Positions 12,477 to 24,632 of a stretch of DNA of 64,000 nt are shown in pieces. The notes below the pieces were generated by a model that saw only the letters and a list, made by a program, of their open reading frames with translations, did no database searches and was not told where the DNA came from. The translations under genes and the position numbers were made by a program. Positions within the stretch are counted from its first letter, which is position 1. Each line of letters begins with the position of its first letter. Source of the DNA: Ciona savignyi (Eukaryota; Chordata; Ascidiacea; Phlebobranchia; Cionidae); contig CH003099.1 of the NCBI GenBank assembly GCA_000149265.1, positions 651,783-715,782 on the forward strand. The letters run 5' to 3'.

Positions 12477-13594
12477 TTTTAGAGAATAATATTTATACAA
12501 AGAGTACAATCGGATGAAAACTACTGCGGTTAATGGCTGAAAAATTTAGGATATTGTAACTGAATGTAAATAACATTTTATTTAAACCAATATAAGCCAT
12601 ATTTTCCGAAACCAATTCCATCAACATTAAATAATAATAATAAAGATATACCCAATCCATAGCTCAATACAGTAATTAGTAATGTCATTAGAATCTTCTA
12701 CCACACACTATTTGTTAGGTTATAAATATCAACAGTATTAGGCCTACTACAGAGTAATTAAGAAGAAAAAGCGGCAACGACATTGTTACATTAATTTAAA
12801 GAAAATATATATAAAACGGTAAAAAATCTTTCCTCGATAACGGTAATTCAACATGTACAGTACTGCCAAACAAACCTCCGATTTAATTGTTATTCAGTGA
12901 TCGGTAACTTGCCTCCTGCGCACTATTCAATGAAACTGTTTAAAACACTAATGAAGCTAAACTACTGGACAACTGAAAAGAAGCTACGTTCACATTATGA
13001 ACGCTATTGCACATCACGTGACCCCTAGTCTCCTGACCAGCCAGTACCGAATCATGTGATTTTAATCGCTACTTTCATAGATGTTTAATATCCGCACTGT
13101 ACGTAATTAAAAATCTCATTTTGACCAATAGTCCTGTTATAATGCCTTCATTGTCTAACCAATTAATATAACTATAATATATATATCATGTTTGTTTCAG
13201 AATACTAAGTTTAAAATTAGCTTAGTCGAAGGCTGCGTGTGGTAATAAAAAGTTAACTGGTGTGGTAAAAAAAGTCAACTCTGACCCTACCCTTTGTTAT
13301 TCATGTTACTTGTAAATATTGTTTCACAAAGTAAAATGAAAACCATACTATGGTTTTATAAATAACAGTAGCCATGTAGCCTAGCCTAAATCGTTAAAAT
13401 AAACGGATTAACTATATCACATAATGCGCGGATTGCATTCATTGTTCTCTGGTGACATTTGTTTTCTATGAAAGAACTGGCTGAATGAATGGCCAAATGA
13501 AAAGCAGTCGGCATGTTGGTTGAATGACTTACTTAAAACAATACAACAGCTTAATTTGTTTTGGAAAGGTAATATACATTTAAAGTGCCATAAG
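12477..13594. other. Upstream region of the V-ATPase proteolipid gene
   Basis: No coding sequence is seen. It should hold the promoter and 5' UTR of the minus-strand V-ATPase gene. Two E-box palindromes lie at 13014-13059. The rest is AT-rich, without a recognisable repeat until the SINE at 13595. Confidence 0.55.
13014..13059. promoter_or_regulatory. Pair of E-box/CLEAR-like sites upstream of V-ATPase c
   Basis: TCACGTGA at 13014-13021 (context ATCACGTGACC) is a perfect 8-bp palindrome matching the core of the CLEAR element, GTCACGTGAC, bound by MiT/TFE factors. TCATGTGA at 13052-13059 is a one-base variant 38 bp away. They lie about 540-580 bp upstream of the start codon. CLEAR sites near V-ATPase genes are established in vertebrates; their role here is inference. 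Confidence 0.45.
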
Positions 13595-13883
13595 TAGGAT
13601 AGGATAGGATAGGATATTCATCTTTATCCCCGTGAATGGGGAAATCAAGGGGGTTAACACATGGGCAATCGTCAGATCACCTCGCGCCCATCGTCGGGTT
13701 ACCGGAGCTATTGCAGTGTGTTGTATATGATAGACATGTTCCTTTAATTTGGTAGAACCCATTAATCCGCATAACCGACTAGGACACAACGAAGACACAA
13801 CCGACTAGCTAGCGACCAGTTTCGCACCTTCAACCTTTCGATTGAAAGGCGACGCACTTAACCGTTAGACCAACGGGCCGGAC
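13595..13883 (-). mobile_element. tRNA-derived SINE, near full length, with long ATCCT tail
   Basis: Minus-strand head GTCCGGCCCGTTGGTCTAAC, with A-box and B-box regions as in the other copies. The 3' tail is several copies of ATCCT in a row. It has a small internal duplication of the AACCGACTAG segment near 13771-13808. It lies between the V-ATPase and sFRP genes. Confidence 0.83.
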
Positions 13884-14171
13884 TATCATTTTTAATTAAA
13901 GTCAAGAAAATTTGAGTTTGGTTGGCGGTCAGCAATTTAAAAAGTGAAAAAAGAACAATAAACAAATTTGGCATTAACTACAGCAATAATTAAATTACAC
14001 ACTGTGTTGTCTAATGGTTGTTTGGTTTACTCTGAATACGTCTAAATAAGTTTATCTTTAACTAGAGAGTGTCAAAGACGATGTTTTTAAAACCAATTTA
14101 AATTGTACGAATTACCTATATCCAAATCTACTCTGCAAGTTCTGCAGGATTATTGGAAATTAACTGAACAT

Positions 14172-14611
14172 GGTGTATATCCAATTAATATACCTCTATG
14201 CTCGACCGGGCCTGCATAATCCCTCATCTTAGTCATGGTATTTAATTAAGTATTTTGTTTAAAAAACAATGGTGGTGATTGTTTGTACGGGTAAAAGCAG
14301 CAGTGTTAGGCTACGCGTCTGTGTTTTGGTTTAACTGTGATTTGTAATAGTGGAAGTGAACTTTGTGAAATAAAGCTTTTGATTGTGTATATCCTAACTG
14401 TTTTGCTGGGAAAAAGTATCCGATGTAGGCCTACCGTGGGATACCAGCTCGAAATAAAATAGAAAAGGGTATTGAGTTTAGGTTGCAGATCCAAGCTTTA
14501 ATTTTAAATTGTAAAAAATCTAATATTTCCTGGGGCAATATATTAAGTGACACCTGTTTTTGTTAAGTCAGCTTGCGTTGGAGAAACAGGGAAAATAATT
14601 ACTTAAACACC
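14172..14611. repeat. MITE-like repeat, older copy
   Basis: The ends are imperfect inverted repeats: GGTGTATATCCAATTAA at the left, and the complement of the right end reads GGTGTTTAAGTAATTA. The whole stretch is homologous, in inverted orientation and clearly diverged, to 49356-49809. No coding capacity is seen. No clear target duplication remains at this copy. It lies about 430 bp past the sFRP stop codon. Confidence 0.6.
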
Positions 14612-15038
14612 TCCTTAAGAAATTGCAGACTCAAAAATCTCTGTCGAAACTGTATTCACAAACACAAAACTGAGAAACAATTTTATACAGAACTTATATG
14701 TCTATCACCAGATCATTCTGGTCTTTTGCTAAAAACATTTTTGTCGCAATTTGTTCAGTAAGGTTACACCCCCCAGTAGCTAAAAATAGGCACGGAAGTG
14801 GAATCGTAAAAAATACTTGTCATCACCTGTGTACTGTAGCTTAAAAGGAATAAAAAACATCGCAATTTTCACGTCAACAATTGAAGAAAAGGGAGGTACA
14901 ATAAAAAATGAAAATAGAAAGCGTATGAAACAAGCAATACTTTAAAGCCAAAATAAAAACAGTTATCGCCACTGTTTTTCGGCAGTAATCTGTCGGGGCA
15001 CGGATCCTCTATTTCAGAACACGCCACGAGCCTGCAAT

Positions 15039-18000
15039 TCAACATTTTCTTCTCTTAAGACGCTTAATTACCCTCTTGTTTCGTCTGTTCCACTTCATGA
15101 TAGAGTGGACAACAAGTTTCTGATCAATTTTCCAACCGGTTACGAGGTACGATTTCTTGTTGTTACTTATCACCGAACACGTGCAGTGGAGGCCATCTCT
15201 CATCCATAGCGCATTCTTCCGGATGCGAGGACGAGTGTTTTCCCAACGGATCGTTTTCTTCGTCCTGATCACCATTCTAGTTTCCTCGTTATCATAGGAC
15301 AGTCTTTTAACACGTACCTTCATCACTGTTGGAAAGGTTGACGTTATATTTTATATATACCGAACCTTAATAATGAACGGTTATTCAAAAACAATAATTT
15401 TACAGAAGTGTATTTGACTCATGTTTAAGAAATAGAGAAGGTAAAAGTCGGGTGGTAAATATAGTCATTTAATTTCGAATATACCTTCGTGCGACGCTTG
15501 CGTGCTTGGGCATATACATGCTACATACCTAACCTATTTAATTCACAGGTTTATCCAGCGTGATAGGCTTTGCGTGATCTACGTCATTGGCTCTGGTGGC
15601 GCCCGATTTCTTTCTCTTAAAAAGTATACACCCCGAAAATATTTCGGCGCGACCCCACGCAACAGGCAAACAAATGGAAGTCTGATTTTATTAAAGAAAG
15701 GCGCTTCCGAATTCTGATCCGTGATCGACCCCGCCCTGTATTGTAAGTATCCTCGCACGAACAGGGACAAATTACTTACCGAAATCGAACGAGCAGAACT
15801 TATTTTTCAGTAGTTGTAGAGCCTGTTTCTGACGGCACGGTTGGCAAACCTTCGGTGGTACTGTTGAGATCAAGAATTAAAGCATCAGTGTTGTTCGTAA
15901 CCGCTCGAATGTGACCACACGTGACAGGACAAACGGCGGTTTCCGATCAATAACTGCTTGTCAGTGTGGGCATCGTGTGTTGTCGCTATCAAGAGTTACA
16001 ACCAGGCGGGCATGGGGCGCGGTGGCCCCAGTAATTAAGATGGACGGCGGGAATCGCGTGTCGCCGCCAGATGCCAGGGATTTTAATAGAGGTTTTTAAT
16101 TTTCGGCGACGGCCCAAGTCGCCCCGGGGGAAACGGGAACAATGACTCGAAACCGCAACCTTTGACGAAGGGGAAGCGGGCGGTCAATGTATAACGTTCT
16201 CGGGTGAGTGGCATTGTCACTGTCAACAGAAACTACATTCTAAGCGTGGGGATTATTTCAAAGCGATATTAGAGAACGACATCAGAAGCTGTAGTTTTAG
16301 GCAGTCACATGGATTTCTAGTAACTCGGTCTTAAACATGTCTTCGGCGCTCATATGCACTTACTTGTTGGTAAATCGGACATGTCCTCAGGTATACAGAG
16401 CATGCCTGCATGTTCTTGTGGAAACTGGGTGCAGTTAAGGATCTCGGGCCAGCTGAATCCGAATTTTCTCATCGTCCTTGAGCAATCGTCCCGCACAGCC
16501 TCGCATAAGCTGCGACAAGGTGGTATGGAAGTCTCAATCCCTACAAAACACAATATATTTTTGTTTTTCTGTAGTATTAAAAAGCAGGAAATAAAGCAAT
16601 CGACAGCACAGAAAGGGTTATACACGGCAAAACCCCTGGCTGTAAAACACCCAATTAATAAAAGGATATAAATAATAAATATACCACTAAGCCTAATCCA
16701 CTAAGCCTAATCGAAATTACAATACCTTGGAAACAAAATTATTAAAATTAAACGATGAAAACACTGAAAAATGTGCGATAAAGCGCGACCAGTTCTGGGC
16801 CATTAATATTGTTCTCGGTATACACTAAAGACTTATTAAATCATATGTAATTCAATGTAACATGGCTTAAAATCAAATGTCGTAATTAAAATGATGGGGA
16901 GCATATATGATAACAGTGAGCTTATAACAATTTTTTAATTATATATCATCTCGAAACTTTGGAGCCGAGACATAAGCATGGTGAAGCGGTTATTCTATTT
17001 TTCTTATAAATAATACTATTAAATAGGTATTTTATCACGTTTTTGTTAATTTTGCTATGTAAAAAATTTCCTTTTTTAGCCCAATCAATCTACGCCAGTT
17101 CGATTATGCTGAGTATTAAAATATTCACCTTTCATGCAAACTGGCGCGAACAGGGAGCACAAAAACTTTCGCGTTTCTGGGTTGCAGCCTTTCGACACTA
17201 GCGGCGGCCAAGAGCTCGATTGTTGCAGCACCTCGTTCATCGTAACATGGCCGAGGAGATTTGGGAGTCGCATTCTTCAAAAACAAAATTGACCGAAAGT
17301 TAAAAAGAAGCCGCGCGAGCCCGCTGCCTCATTACCTAGTGCTCTATTTACAAACACAATTTATCATAATCCGGAAGATCAAAGGGCCCGAAGGAAACCA
17401 ACATTATTTTCAACGGACTTTAATTACGCAATGACAATGCCGTCGACTTGAAACTAATTTCGCACAGAGTGGCCCCGGAAAGCGGCCCGATCGTGTTTCG
17501 ACCGCACTAATTGATAGGACACTTCATAATCACAATTGGAAGGTACCGGTTAACCGCAACACAATACATAGACATGATTCATTCCGCCGAGGTCACGTAA
17601 TTCAATGCGAACCGAACTAAACCTTGCTATCGAGGTACGGAAAACAAATTGATAGTTTGGTCAAACTTGAACATGCAAAGTGGCTTGTTATTGAGTGGAG
17701 CGATCGGATTTCTACCAGCGCGAGAAAGTTCGTGAGTGCTTTGAACCAGCTGGGTATAGTTTACATCGAATTCTGTGGCCCGTAAAGGTAACAAATAAAC
17801 CAAACGATTGAGAAAATTGCTTCGGTAAATAATACCTTAGTTAAAATTTACAAGCCCTCAATTGAACGACGAAATAAATTACGTATAAGGGAAACCGAAA
17901 ATGTGATAAAACGGCGGTACGTAAAACACTTAATATTTTTTAGAACTGTTGTAGGTGAAATTGCCCCTAATATCGAGTACCCACGAGCTTAAAGCTGAAA

Positions 18001-18267
18001 CTGATTCACTCACCTGGTATATTCCATACCGTAGCACAATCCGAAGTGCTCTGGAATTATTTCGCACTTTGTATCGCTGTGAGGCGGCGACTGGCGGCTC
18101 GGGGGGAAGTTGAACGGCGGCGGGACGAAGTGCGTCCTAACCCGGCCGGGGTTCTGGAGCAAATTCTTCGACGAAGTTAGCTTTTCAACCGCAGCGCGTT
18201 TGGTGCTGCCGTCTGGTATAGCGTTCGCGAGCGTTGCATACAAAATTATTATACTGAGTTGCCGCAT
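15039..18267 (-). CDS. SFRP1/5: Secreted frizzled-related protein, Sfrp1/5 type
   Basis: This is a secreted Wnt-pathway modulator. Five exons on the minus strand, 18267-18014, 17274-17129, 16540-16364, 15860-15780 and 15325-15039, join in phase to 314 residues, the normal family length. Signal peptide: MRQLSIIILYATLANA. A proline-rich linker leads to the frizzled cysteine-rich domain with all ten cysteines (KCEIIP, GLCYGM, KGCNPE, FLCSLFAPVCM, PPCRSLCEAVRDDC, ILNCTQFP, MLCIPED). The block PPCRSLCEAVRDDC followed by FGFSWPEIL is diagnostic of sFRPs. The netrin-like domain follows with six cysteines (VCQPC, KFCSF, LHCTCS and the final RRKC) and a very basic tail, IKRLKRRKC, as in the Sfrp1/2/5 group. 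The start is set by the signal peptide. A TATA-like box lies about 320 bp upstream. No breaks are seen. The choice of Sfrp1/5 over Sfrp2 is less certain than the family. Confidence 0.95.
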
Positions 18268-18585
18268 TTCTGTTAGGTGAGAAGCGTTAGCAGCAAATGT
18301 TTTCTAAACCTAAAACACCTGTGAGCAAATGGAATATTTTTAGAAATCGTTACTTTTGAGCTCTAAGCTACAGATGTCCAATTATTTCGCTTCAGTGAAC
18401 GCCTTGTCGTCTCCGATCCGATAAAAGAGCGACTCGACTTTTAATCCACGGCGCAATAGTCCAATTCGTCCTCATATAATCCTGAAGCGACGGTAGATCG
18501 CAACAGCTGGAATGACTGAAAGCCATTTATCGGAGCTGCCGGGCAACCCCAGTACATCAAAGAGACAAAGTTTTGCTCGACTATT

Positions 18586-18594
18586 CTTATATAG
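18586..18594 (-). promoter_or_regulatory. TATA-like box of the sFRP gene
   Basis: The minus strand reads CTATATAAG, a good TATA-box match, 319-327 bp upstream of the sFRP start codon. Transcription would begin about 30 bp closer to the gene, leaving a 5' UTR of roughly 290 nt. Prediction only. Confidence 0.45.
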
Positions 18595-21500
18595 AGCGAG
18601 CCACTTTCGCAGGCCATTGGCTGCCAATGAACCGTACTTCGACCCTGTGTACGACTACGGAACGTGTCCTTAGGTGCGCCTCATTCCCGCTTTGCTGAAT
18701 AAACTTTAAAATTCTTTGCTAAGTTTCGTTAAATGTTGCGTTTTATTATGCGGCAGATGGGCGTTACACACACACAAAACGAGCCGCTGATAACAACCTC
18801 TCCGGGCGGGTATCGCTGAAAAATATCAACGGCCGCTGTCATCGTACGCTTCCCGATTCTCTATAATTCAAGTCGTCCATGTCACTTCAAAACGCACTAA
18901 CTTTTCACGAACTGACGCTCCTAAACCACAAAGCTTTTAGTTTCGAATGGTTGTAACGTTGTTTGTAAACAACCGTTTTCTTTTTCAAAGCGATAGCCAC
19001 CAGGCAGACGAGCGCCGAACCGTCCACTGGTTTGGTGGCAATTTTCAAGCTAACGTATAATCCGAGTAAAATTCCACCTTACGTCTCGTCGAATAACAAA
19101 GACGGCCTTGTTTTACAATTGCCATGGTTTTGCACATGCACACTGTTACGGCCAAATTCAAATGAAAGCGCCCGAGATGTTTCGCTTTCGGCAAACTTCC
19201 TCGTTTGGTTTTCGCGCCCCAACTACATCCGACAGGTCCGCAACGGAGTTTGAACAAAAGTTAAAACAGTGCGGATTTGGAAGACCAAAGAGGCACCGCA
19301 CGCCGCCGTAAAACACTTGTTTTTATTAAAGGCACGCGCGCCGAATGTTTACAAAGGGCCAGGGGTGCACGTTTTATTTACAAAACCTGTGCCCGGATTG
19401 CTGTCCGTATTTGCTCAGGACCCTCATATACGCGGCCGGGCAGAACAGGCCACATACTGCAAAAACTGAAAGTCATGGCTTTCCAATTTCCCCGGCGACA
19501 CCTTATTAAAAAGTCAAGCGCGGTTTACACAACTAGGGAGCCATAAAAATCTAATAAAATACAATCTGCAGAAGAATGCAGTTCGGTATCATAGAAATCG
19601 CCACATCAAAGGGGCCTACAAAACGCTACTTATATTACGTCGGCTCAAATCGCTTTGTTGTGTGATAGATACCTCTATTACGTCACAGCGCACCGTCTGC
19701 AGCATCACTATCGTATCACTCTGTGTTGCGCAGATAAAAAGCGCGGGATCTTTAAAGATTGTTTTACCAGTCAATATTAAAAGACTCCCCTGTATTTCTT
19801 GACTTGCGGTTGCGCCTGTCCACACTCTATATACTTTGTTATCGGAACGAAAAGTCTATTTCCCTTCGCGCGTTAAAAACGGCTGACAGTCTTTGATGCG
19901 GTCAACGATATAACCGGGGAATATACACACAAACCTCAAAAACTGAAATGTCGGCACGGGGGGTTAACATAACGTTTTCGCCATATTTTCGTCTAATCGA
20001 CTACGGGCGTGTCCTAATGGGAACAGTTGGCCCGGGAAATAACCGCTTTAGGCGTTTTCGTTCAAATATTTTGGAGAAATCGTAAAAGTTGAATATACAC
20101 GCAGAGTTGTACACGGGTGTACGGTTGAATTATAAAGAGTGGTCGCTTAAAATCGCACAAATGAAGTAAACTGTACAACCGAATATACAAGGTTGCATAT
20201 AGCCCTTTCGTTATCCCAAAGACGTAGATAAAACTAGTTAATTAACAAATGTCGGAGAATACTTAGAGCGTACAATATCAGAGCAGAGTTCTTTAACATT
20301 TGCAAAGTCATCGCCTTTTTTTGCAGAAAAGAACAAACAACCGAATAAAAATATACATGTTATTACAAAAGTAAAGCACAATCCTGAATGCCATGTAACG
20401 TGTAGTTAGATACGAGCGGGTTGTATTGACAGCATCGCGCAAATGTTTCTGCTGAAAGTAAAAAAATCCTGAAAAATTATTCTCGTCTAATATTTTCTAA
20501 CTATTCACACTTAGATAAAAAAGAACTTTTTTTACGACTCAAATGCTTCTGTGCTAACTTGTTGCCTCACACTTCTGCGCTAACTTGTTGCCCACAATGA
20601 ATTTGAATAATGCTGCATTCGTGTCGCCGACGCCATTTTAATGTTTAAACTGCTAAAGCTAACAAACTGGATACTAAAAACAAACTCGACACTAACTTTC
20701 AAACACAAAAAGGTCCACAGCATTCTATGGGGTAACAATATATCTACCTATTAATCTTACTCGAGTATTAGGATCAACGGCAAGTTTTCAGCAACTGATT
20801 CAGCTCATAAAACAGCGTACGGTGTCCGCTTTAGCAACTGTTATCTAGATGAAACGGCATCTTGCGGCTCACCATCAGAAACCTGAGGTTACGCCCTACT
20901 CAATTATTACGGTACGGGCTCTTTTTAAAGGTTAAACTCTTGCGCAAATAAAATTTACAGCTGTAACATCGCAAAACTGGTTTCATTTCGCTGGGAAGCT
21001 TAGAAACAGGAGACCGATATCCTGCGTTGGTGAAAGATCGGGTATTAATTTTCTGCCAAAACAGGAAAGTGATACGGTTGTGTGCAAGGCGGCCGAGTAT
21101 TCGTCAGGCTTAAATCATCGGTCGGTGCTTTGTCGCGAACCCCGTTCCGCCAAATGTGTCGCTGGGGACTTGGCGCAAATAGGCTTAGTGCTACCGAGTA
21201 TAGCGTGCCTGGGATTCCACACGCGCTCTGGCTTGGCAGCCGAGCCGATACCGCAGCAAAATCGCTCCAGTGACAGCAGTGACAAAAGCGCTGGTTATGA
21301 TGCAGTAATGAAATCAACCCTCTGTTCAAACCGTACTCCAATGACAACACGATTAGGTCATGGCCATTTATAGAGCAGTGGACGGTTAATCAAGCCCCGC
21401 ACTAAAACGTTGGCGGAAAATGTATCTCAGTTCTTACTACTCATGCCTTCGCCATGAAAGGAGTCAATGTTGTTCAGTCACTCTCCGGAAATCAGTCACA

Positions 21501-21751
21501 AAGTGAGCAAGTTGAATTTAATTTTGTCTTCGTCTTTATCTTCCTCCTTGGCTTCCGTTTTATTGCTGTGTAATTACACTTTTGCTTTTACAGCTATTTC
21601 CGCCTTTCGTCGCGGCCTTTATTGTGACGCAACACGAGTTATTGTTGCCCCACAGCGTCTGTGATCTGGCGAAGCAGGATGTAACTACTTTAACCTTTGT
21701 GGAGCGAGTCAGGCTTTTCAAAGGCCGTAATCACACAGGAATAGTTTAACG
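18595..21751. other. Single-copy upstream region of the sFRP gene
   Basis: About 3.1 kb with less extreme AT content than the rest and no recognisable SINE, hAT or MITE. Short open frames on both strands (for example 19277-19546 and 21045-21350) overlap one another and have no splice or motif support. A 27-bp direct duplication containing GCTAACTTGTTGCC lies near 20543-20595. It ends where homology to 50652 begins. It may hold cis-regulatory DNA of sFRP; that is inference. Confidence 0.5.
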
Positions 21752-23166
21752 AGCGGCTTCTGCAGTCAAAACAAAATCCGGAATAGGATTAGGCTGCTTT
21801 GTAGCGCGGCCTTACCGGCCAATAAGGAACGTTTGTAGGATTAAACCGTCGAGCAAATGCCTCTAAACGTGAGCTGTGCTTTTATTTTCACTTTCATTCC
21901 GCACCTATCCGTGGTTCACCTGAAATGGCACTGAAGCATGGCCGTACACGTGGCTGCTAAAAATGGACATTACGGGAAGTTAAAACAGAATTACGTCCAA
22001 AAATTAAAGTTGATTTGGCTTTTAAAATCGTTACCTTTGATACTTGAGCATTGAATTGGATAACGGCCACGAGAATGAACAGTTGTTTTTGTCGAATCTC
22101 TCAATTTTATAGTCACGGTCATCCGTACAGTCGGGTGAACGAATGTTTAACGCCACCTATACGTACACAGATTTTAAAATAAAAACTCGGTATACGTCAC
22201 GAGTTCGAAATCTAGCCATGTACAATGAAAGTCATGGCCATTAAGCCTAAAATACATTGCGATTTTTTGTAACAAGAGTGCATTACTGTATTGCACCATT
22301 ATCGATCTTAATTAAATATGCCTTGGTGGGTCATGCACTTCAAACGTTGTTTTAAGTACTAGTTCATGGCCGTTTTTCACTTTTGCCTTTAAAGTCGATT
22401 CCTCCTTAGTATACTGAAATATCCTTTTCTATTCACGTTTTTAAGGCTATACCCATTAAACAAAGCAATTGCTAAACGATATTTTAATAAATGTCAGGTT
22501 TAACGGCCACGACTGTACGTAATTGATGGCATTTTATGTGCATACAACTGACATGTTTTAACTACTGCAGTTTTGCCATTTATTCTGTTTCCTTTTTTAA
22601 ACCTTGCTTTTGTTCATAGACGCAAAGAAAAAGAATGAAAATAAACTAAACAACTCAGCATTAAGTGGTTGTGTGGCCAAATGGTTAACCCGAGCGATCC
22701 TTATATATTAACTTCCAAAATGGTCCAGCCCAGACTAGAAAATAGGTCCAACGGAGGGAAAAAATCCGGCAGCCTACTAAACACTTGAAAAAAGACAAAG
22801 TGTTCTATTATATTTCGAAAAACCTTCGTTTGGTCAAAACCCTAAATAATATGGTTGCGATAAACACCATCAGATTCATAATCCAGCTTCACCTATATCT
22901 GTGACGTCGATTAACCCAATGATTTTATTTCTTTTCTAGAGAATTCACCAATGGATTCCTGAAAGTTAGATCATACTTATCTTAAATCATCAGCCAAAAC
23001 TGTTTTTCATTTTTAAACCGTAAATTGTATGAGCATTGGAATTAAAACACACACACTCGCTGACAAAAAATAGTGAACATGACCGGGTCTCTATTTGCGA
23101 GGAATGCGCTGTTTATTTAACATAACGAACAACAGGTGAACAGCCAATTTTGACTTAATGCCTGAA

Positions 23167-23315
23167 TAGGATAAGATAGGATATTTATGTTTATTCCGTG
23201 AATGGGAAAACCAAGGACGTTAACACACGGGCAATCGTCACATCACCTCGCGCCCACCGTCGGGTTACCGGAGCTATAGCATGTAGTGAGTTGTGTATGA
23301 TTCACACGTTTCTTT
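23167..23315 (-). mobile_element. tRNA-derived SINE, 3' part, shared by units
   Basis: ATCCT-like tail followed by the 3' half of the family (GGGAAAACCAAGG, CACCTCGCGCCCACCG on the plus strand). The head is lost. The same truncated copy sits at 38246 and 52074 in the sister units, so it was inserted and truncated before the duplications. Confidence 0.75.
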
Positions 23316-23574
23316 AATGAAGATACAGATTATGTAGAACCTCCACAACGCCGTTGTGTTTTGTAAAAGACATTAGACCAATAAGGTCATGTGTTACATA
23401 TAACAGGTGGTTAAAGTACGGCGGCTTCCTGTGGTTGCAGGCCTAATGTGCTGGGCTTTTATTCGGTCTTTGCTCTGGGCACTGAACTCTGCTCAGCGTA
23501 CCTGGAAAAGGCAACTGTCATTCGGTAAACTAATTCAATAGAATTAAATGGAATACTCTGTATTCCAATATTGG

Positions 23575-24246
23575 CCAGCGCGTTTTTTACAGAGGTAAGT
23601 TTCGGACCAAAAAGTGTTCGTCACTCAGACCGTTTTTTTTGTATTGAAATCAATATGTGATGCGGTATTTATTCGGACACATACAACCGTCCAGAGCTGG
23701 AAAATCTTATTTTTTTCTGGGCTCACTTTTGAAACCACGTTAAGACCTTTTATGTATATGTAATTCGGTATATATTTTTTTACCAGGCTCAGATTCGAAC
23801 CCTTGATGGCCTCGTCACTCAGTCCTTTTTATTTATGTGGAATTGGTATATGAATCGGTCGCGTTAACCATTCGGACACACCATAACAGGGCTGAGATAT
23901 CATTTTTTAACCGAGCCAAGTTTCGAACCCATTATGAGCTCGTCACTAGAACCGTTTTTGTATATGTCGGTATATGTATCGGTCGCGTTAACCATTCGAC
24001 AACACGACCGTACTAAGATAGTTTAAAACCCATGATGCGCTTGTCACCAGGACCGTCTTTTGTATAATACTCAGTAAATTTCGGTCGCGTTAACCATTAG
24101 ACCACACGACCGTACTAGGGCTGAGATATTATTATTTTTTTACTGAGTCAAGTTTCGAATCCATACCATGGTGGGCTCGTTACTCGGACCATTTTTGTGT
24201 AAGAGTAGGTATTTTTATCGGTTGCGTTAACCATTCGGCCACACGA
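23575..24246 (-). repeat. Tandem array of tRNA-like sequences, unit 1
   Basis: About five to six units of roughly 100-130 bp, all on the minus strand. A typical unit reads GGTCGTGTGGCCGAATGGTT then AACGCG (tRNA Leu/Ser-like D-arm and A box), a 50-70 bp middle with an ACGAGC-containing variable-arm-like part, then GGGTTCGAAAC (B box). The acceptor 3' side does not pair with the 5' side, so these are tRNA-derived repeats and not functional tRNAs. The last unit is interrupted at its first base by the LINE. Confidence 0.75.
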
Positions 24247-24632
24247 TTTTTTTTGACATTTTATTAAAAATATACGACACAACAGTGCGGAAAAAATGTA
24301 CAACAGAACAATGTGTGGAGCGGCAGCAACCGAACGGCCGAATATATAGAAAAAGGTTATTCACATGTCAATAATTATACAGATGCCCAGTTTAATTTGT
24401 GGTTAAGTGACTTATTTTTGGATTTTGCGATAATTTTCTCAGAAGTACGAATCTCTATTACAAGGTTCCTAAAAATTTCAAACACTGGGGGAATTTGTTG
24501 AACTTTACACTTGTATATTACAAAGCGCGCACATAATAGGAGGCAGTTTACAAGTTGGTTGCAGTTTCCAGGAAATCCGAACAACTTTTCCGTGTTACCG
24601 ACCACTAGCGGTAATCGTAAATTGGCGCATAT

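Noticed and set aside
16354-16671. 105-codon plus-strand frame over sFRP exon 3
   Set aside because: Antisense of the frizzled-domain exon.
21045-21373. Overlapping frames of about 100 codons on both strands upstream of sFRP
   Set aside because: They overlap each other, lack any recognisable domain and sit in a less AT-rich stretch where stops are rarer.
23790-23900. Functional tRNA-Ser/Leu gene
   Set aside because: A and B boxes are present, but the acceptor stem does not pair and there is no proper anticodon arm; treated as tRNA-derived repeat.
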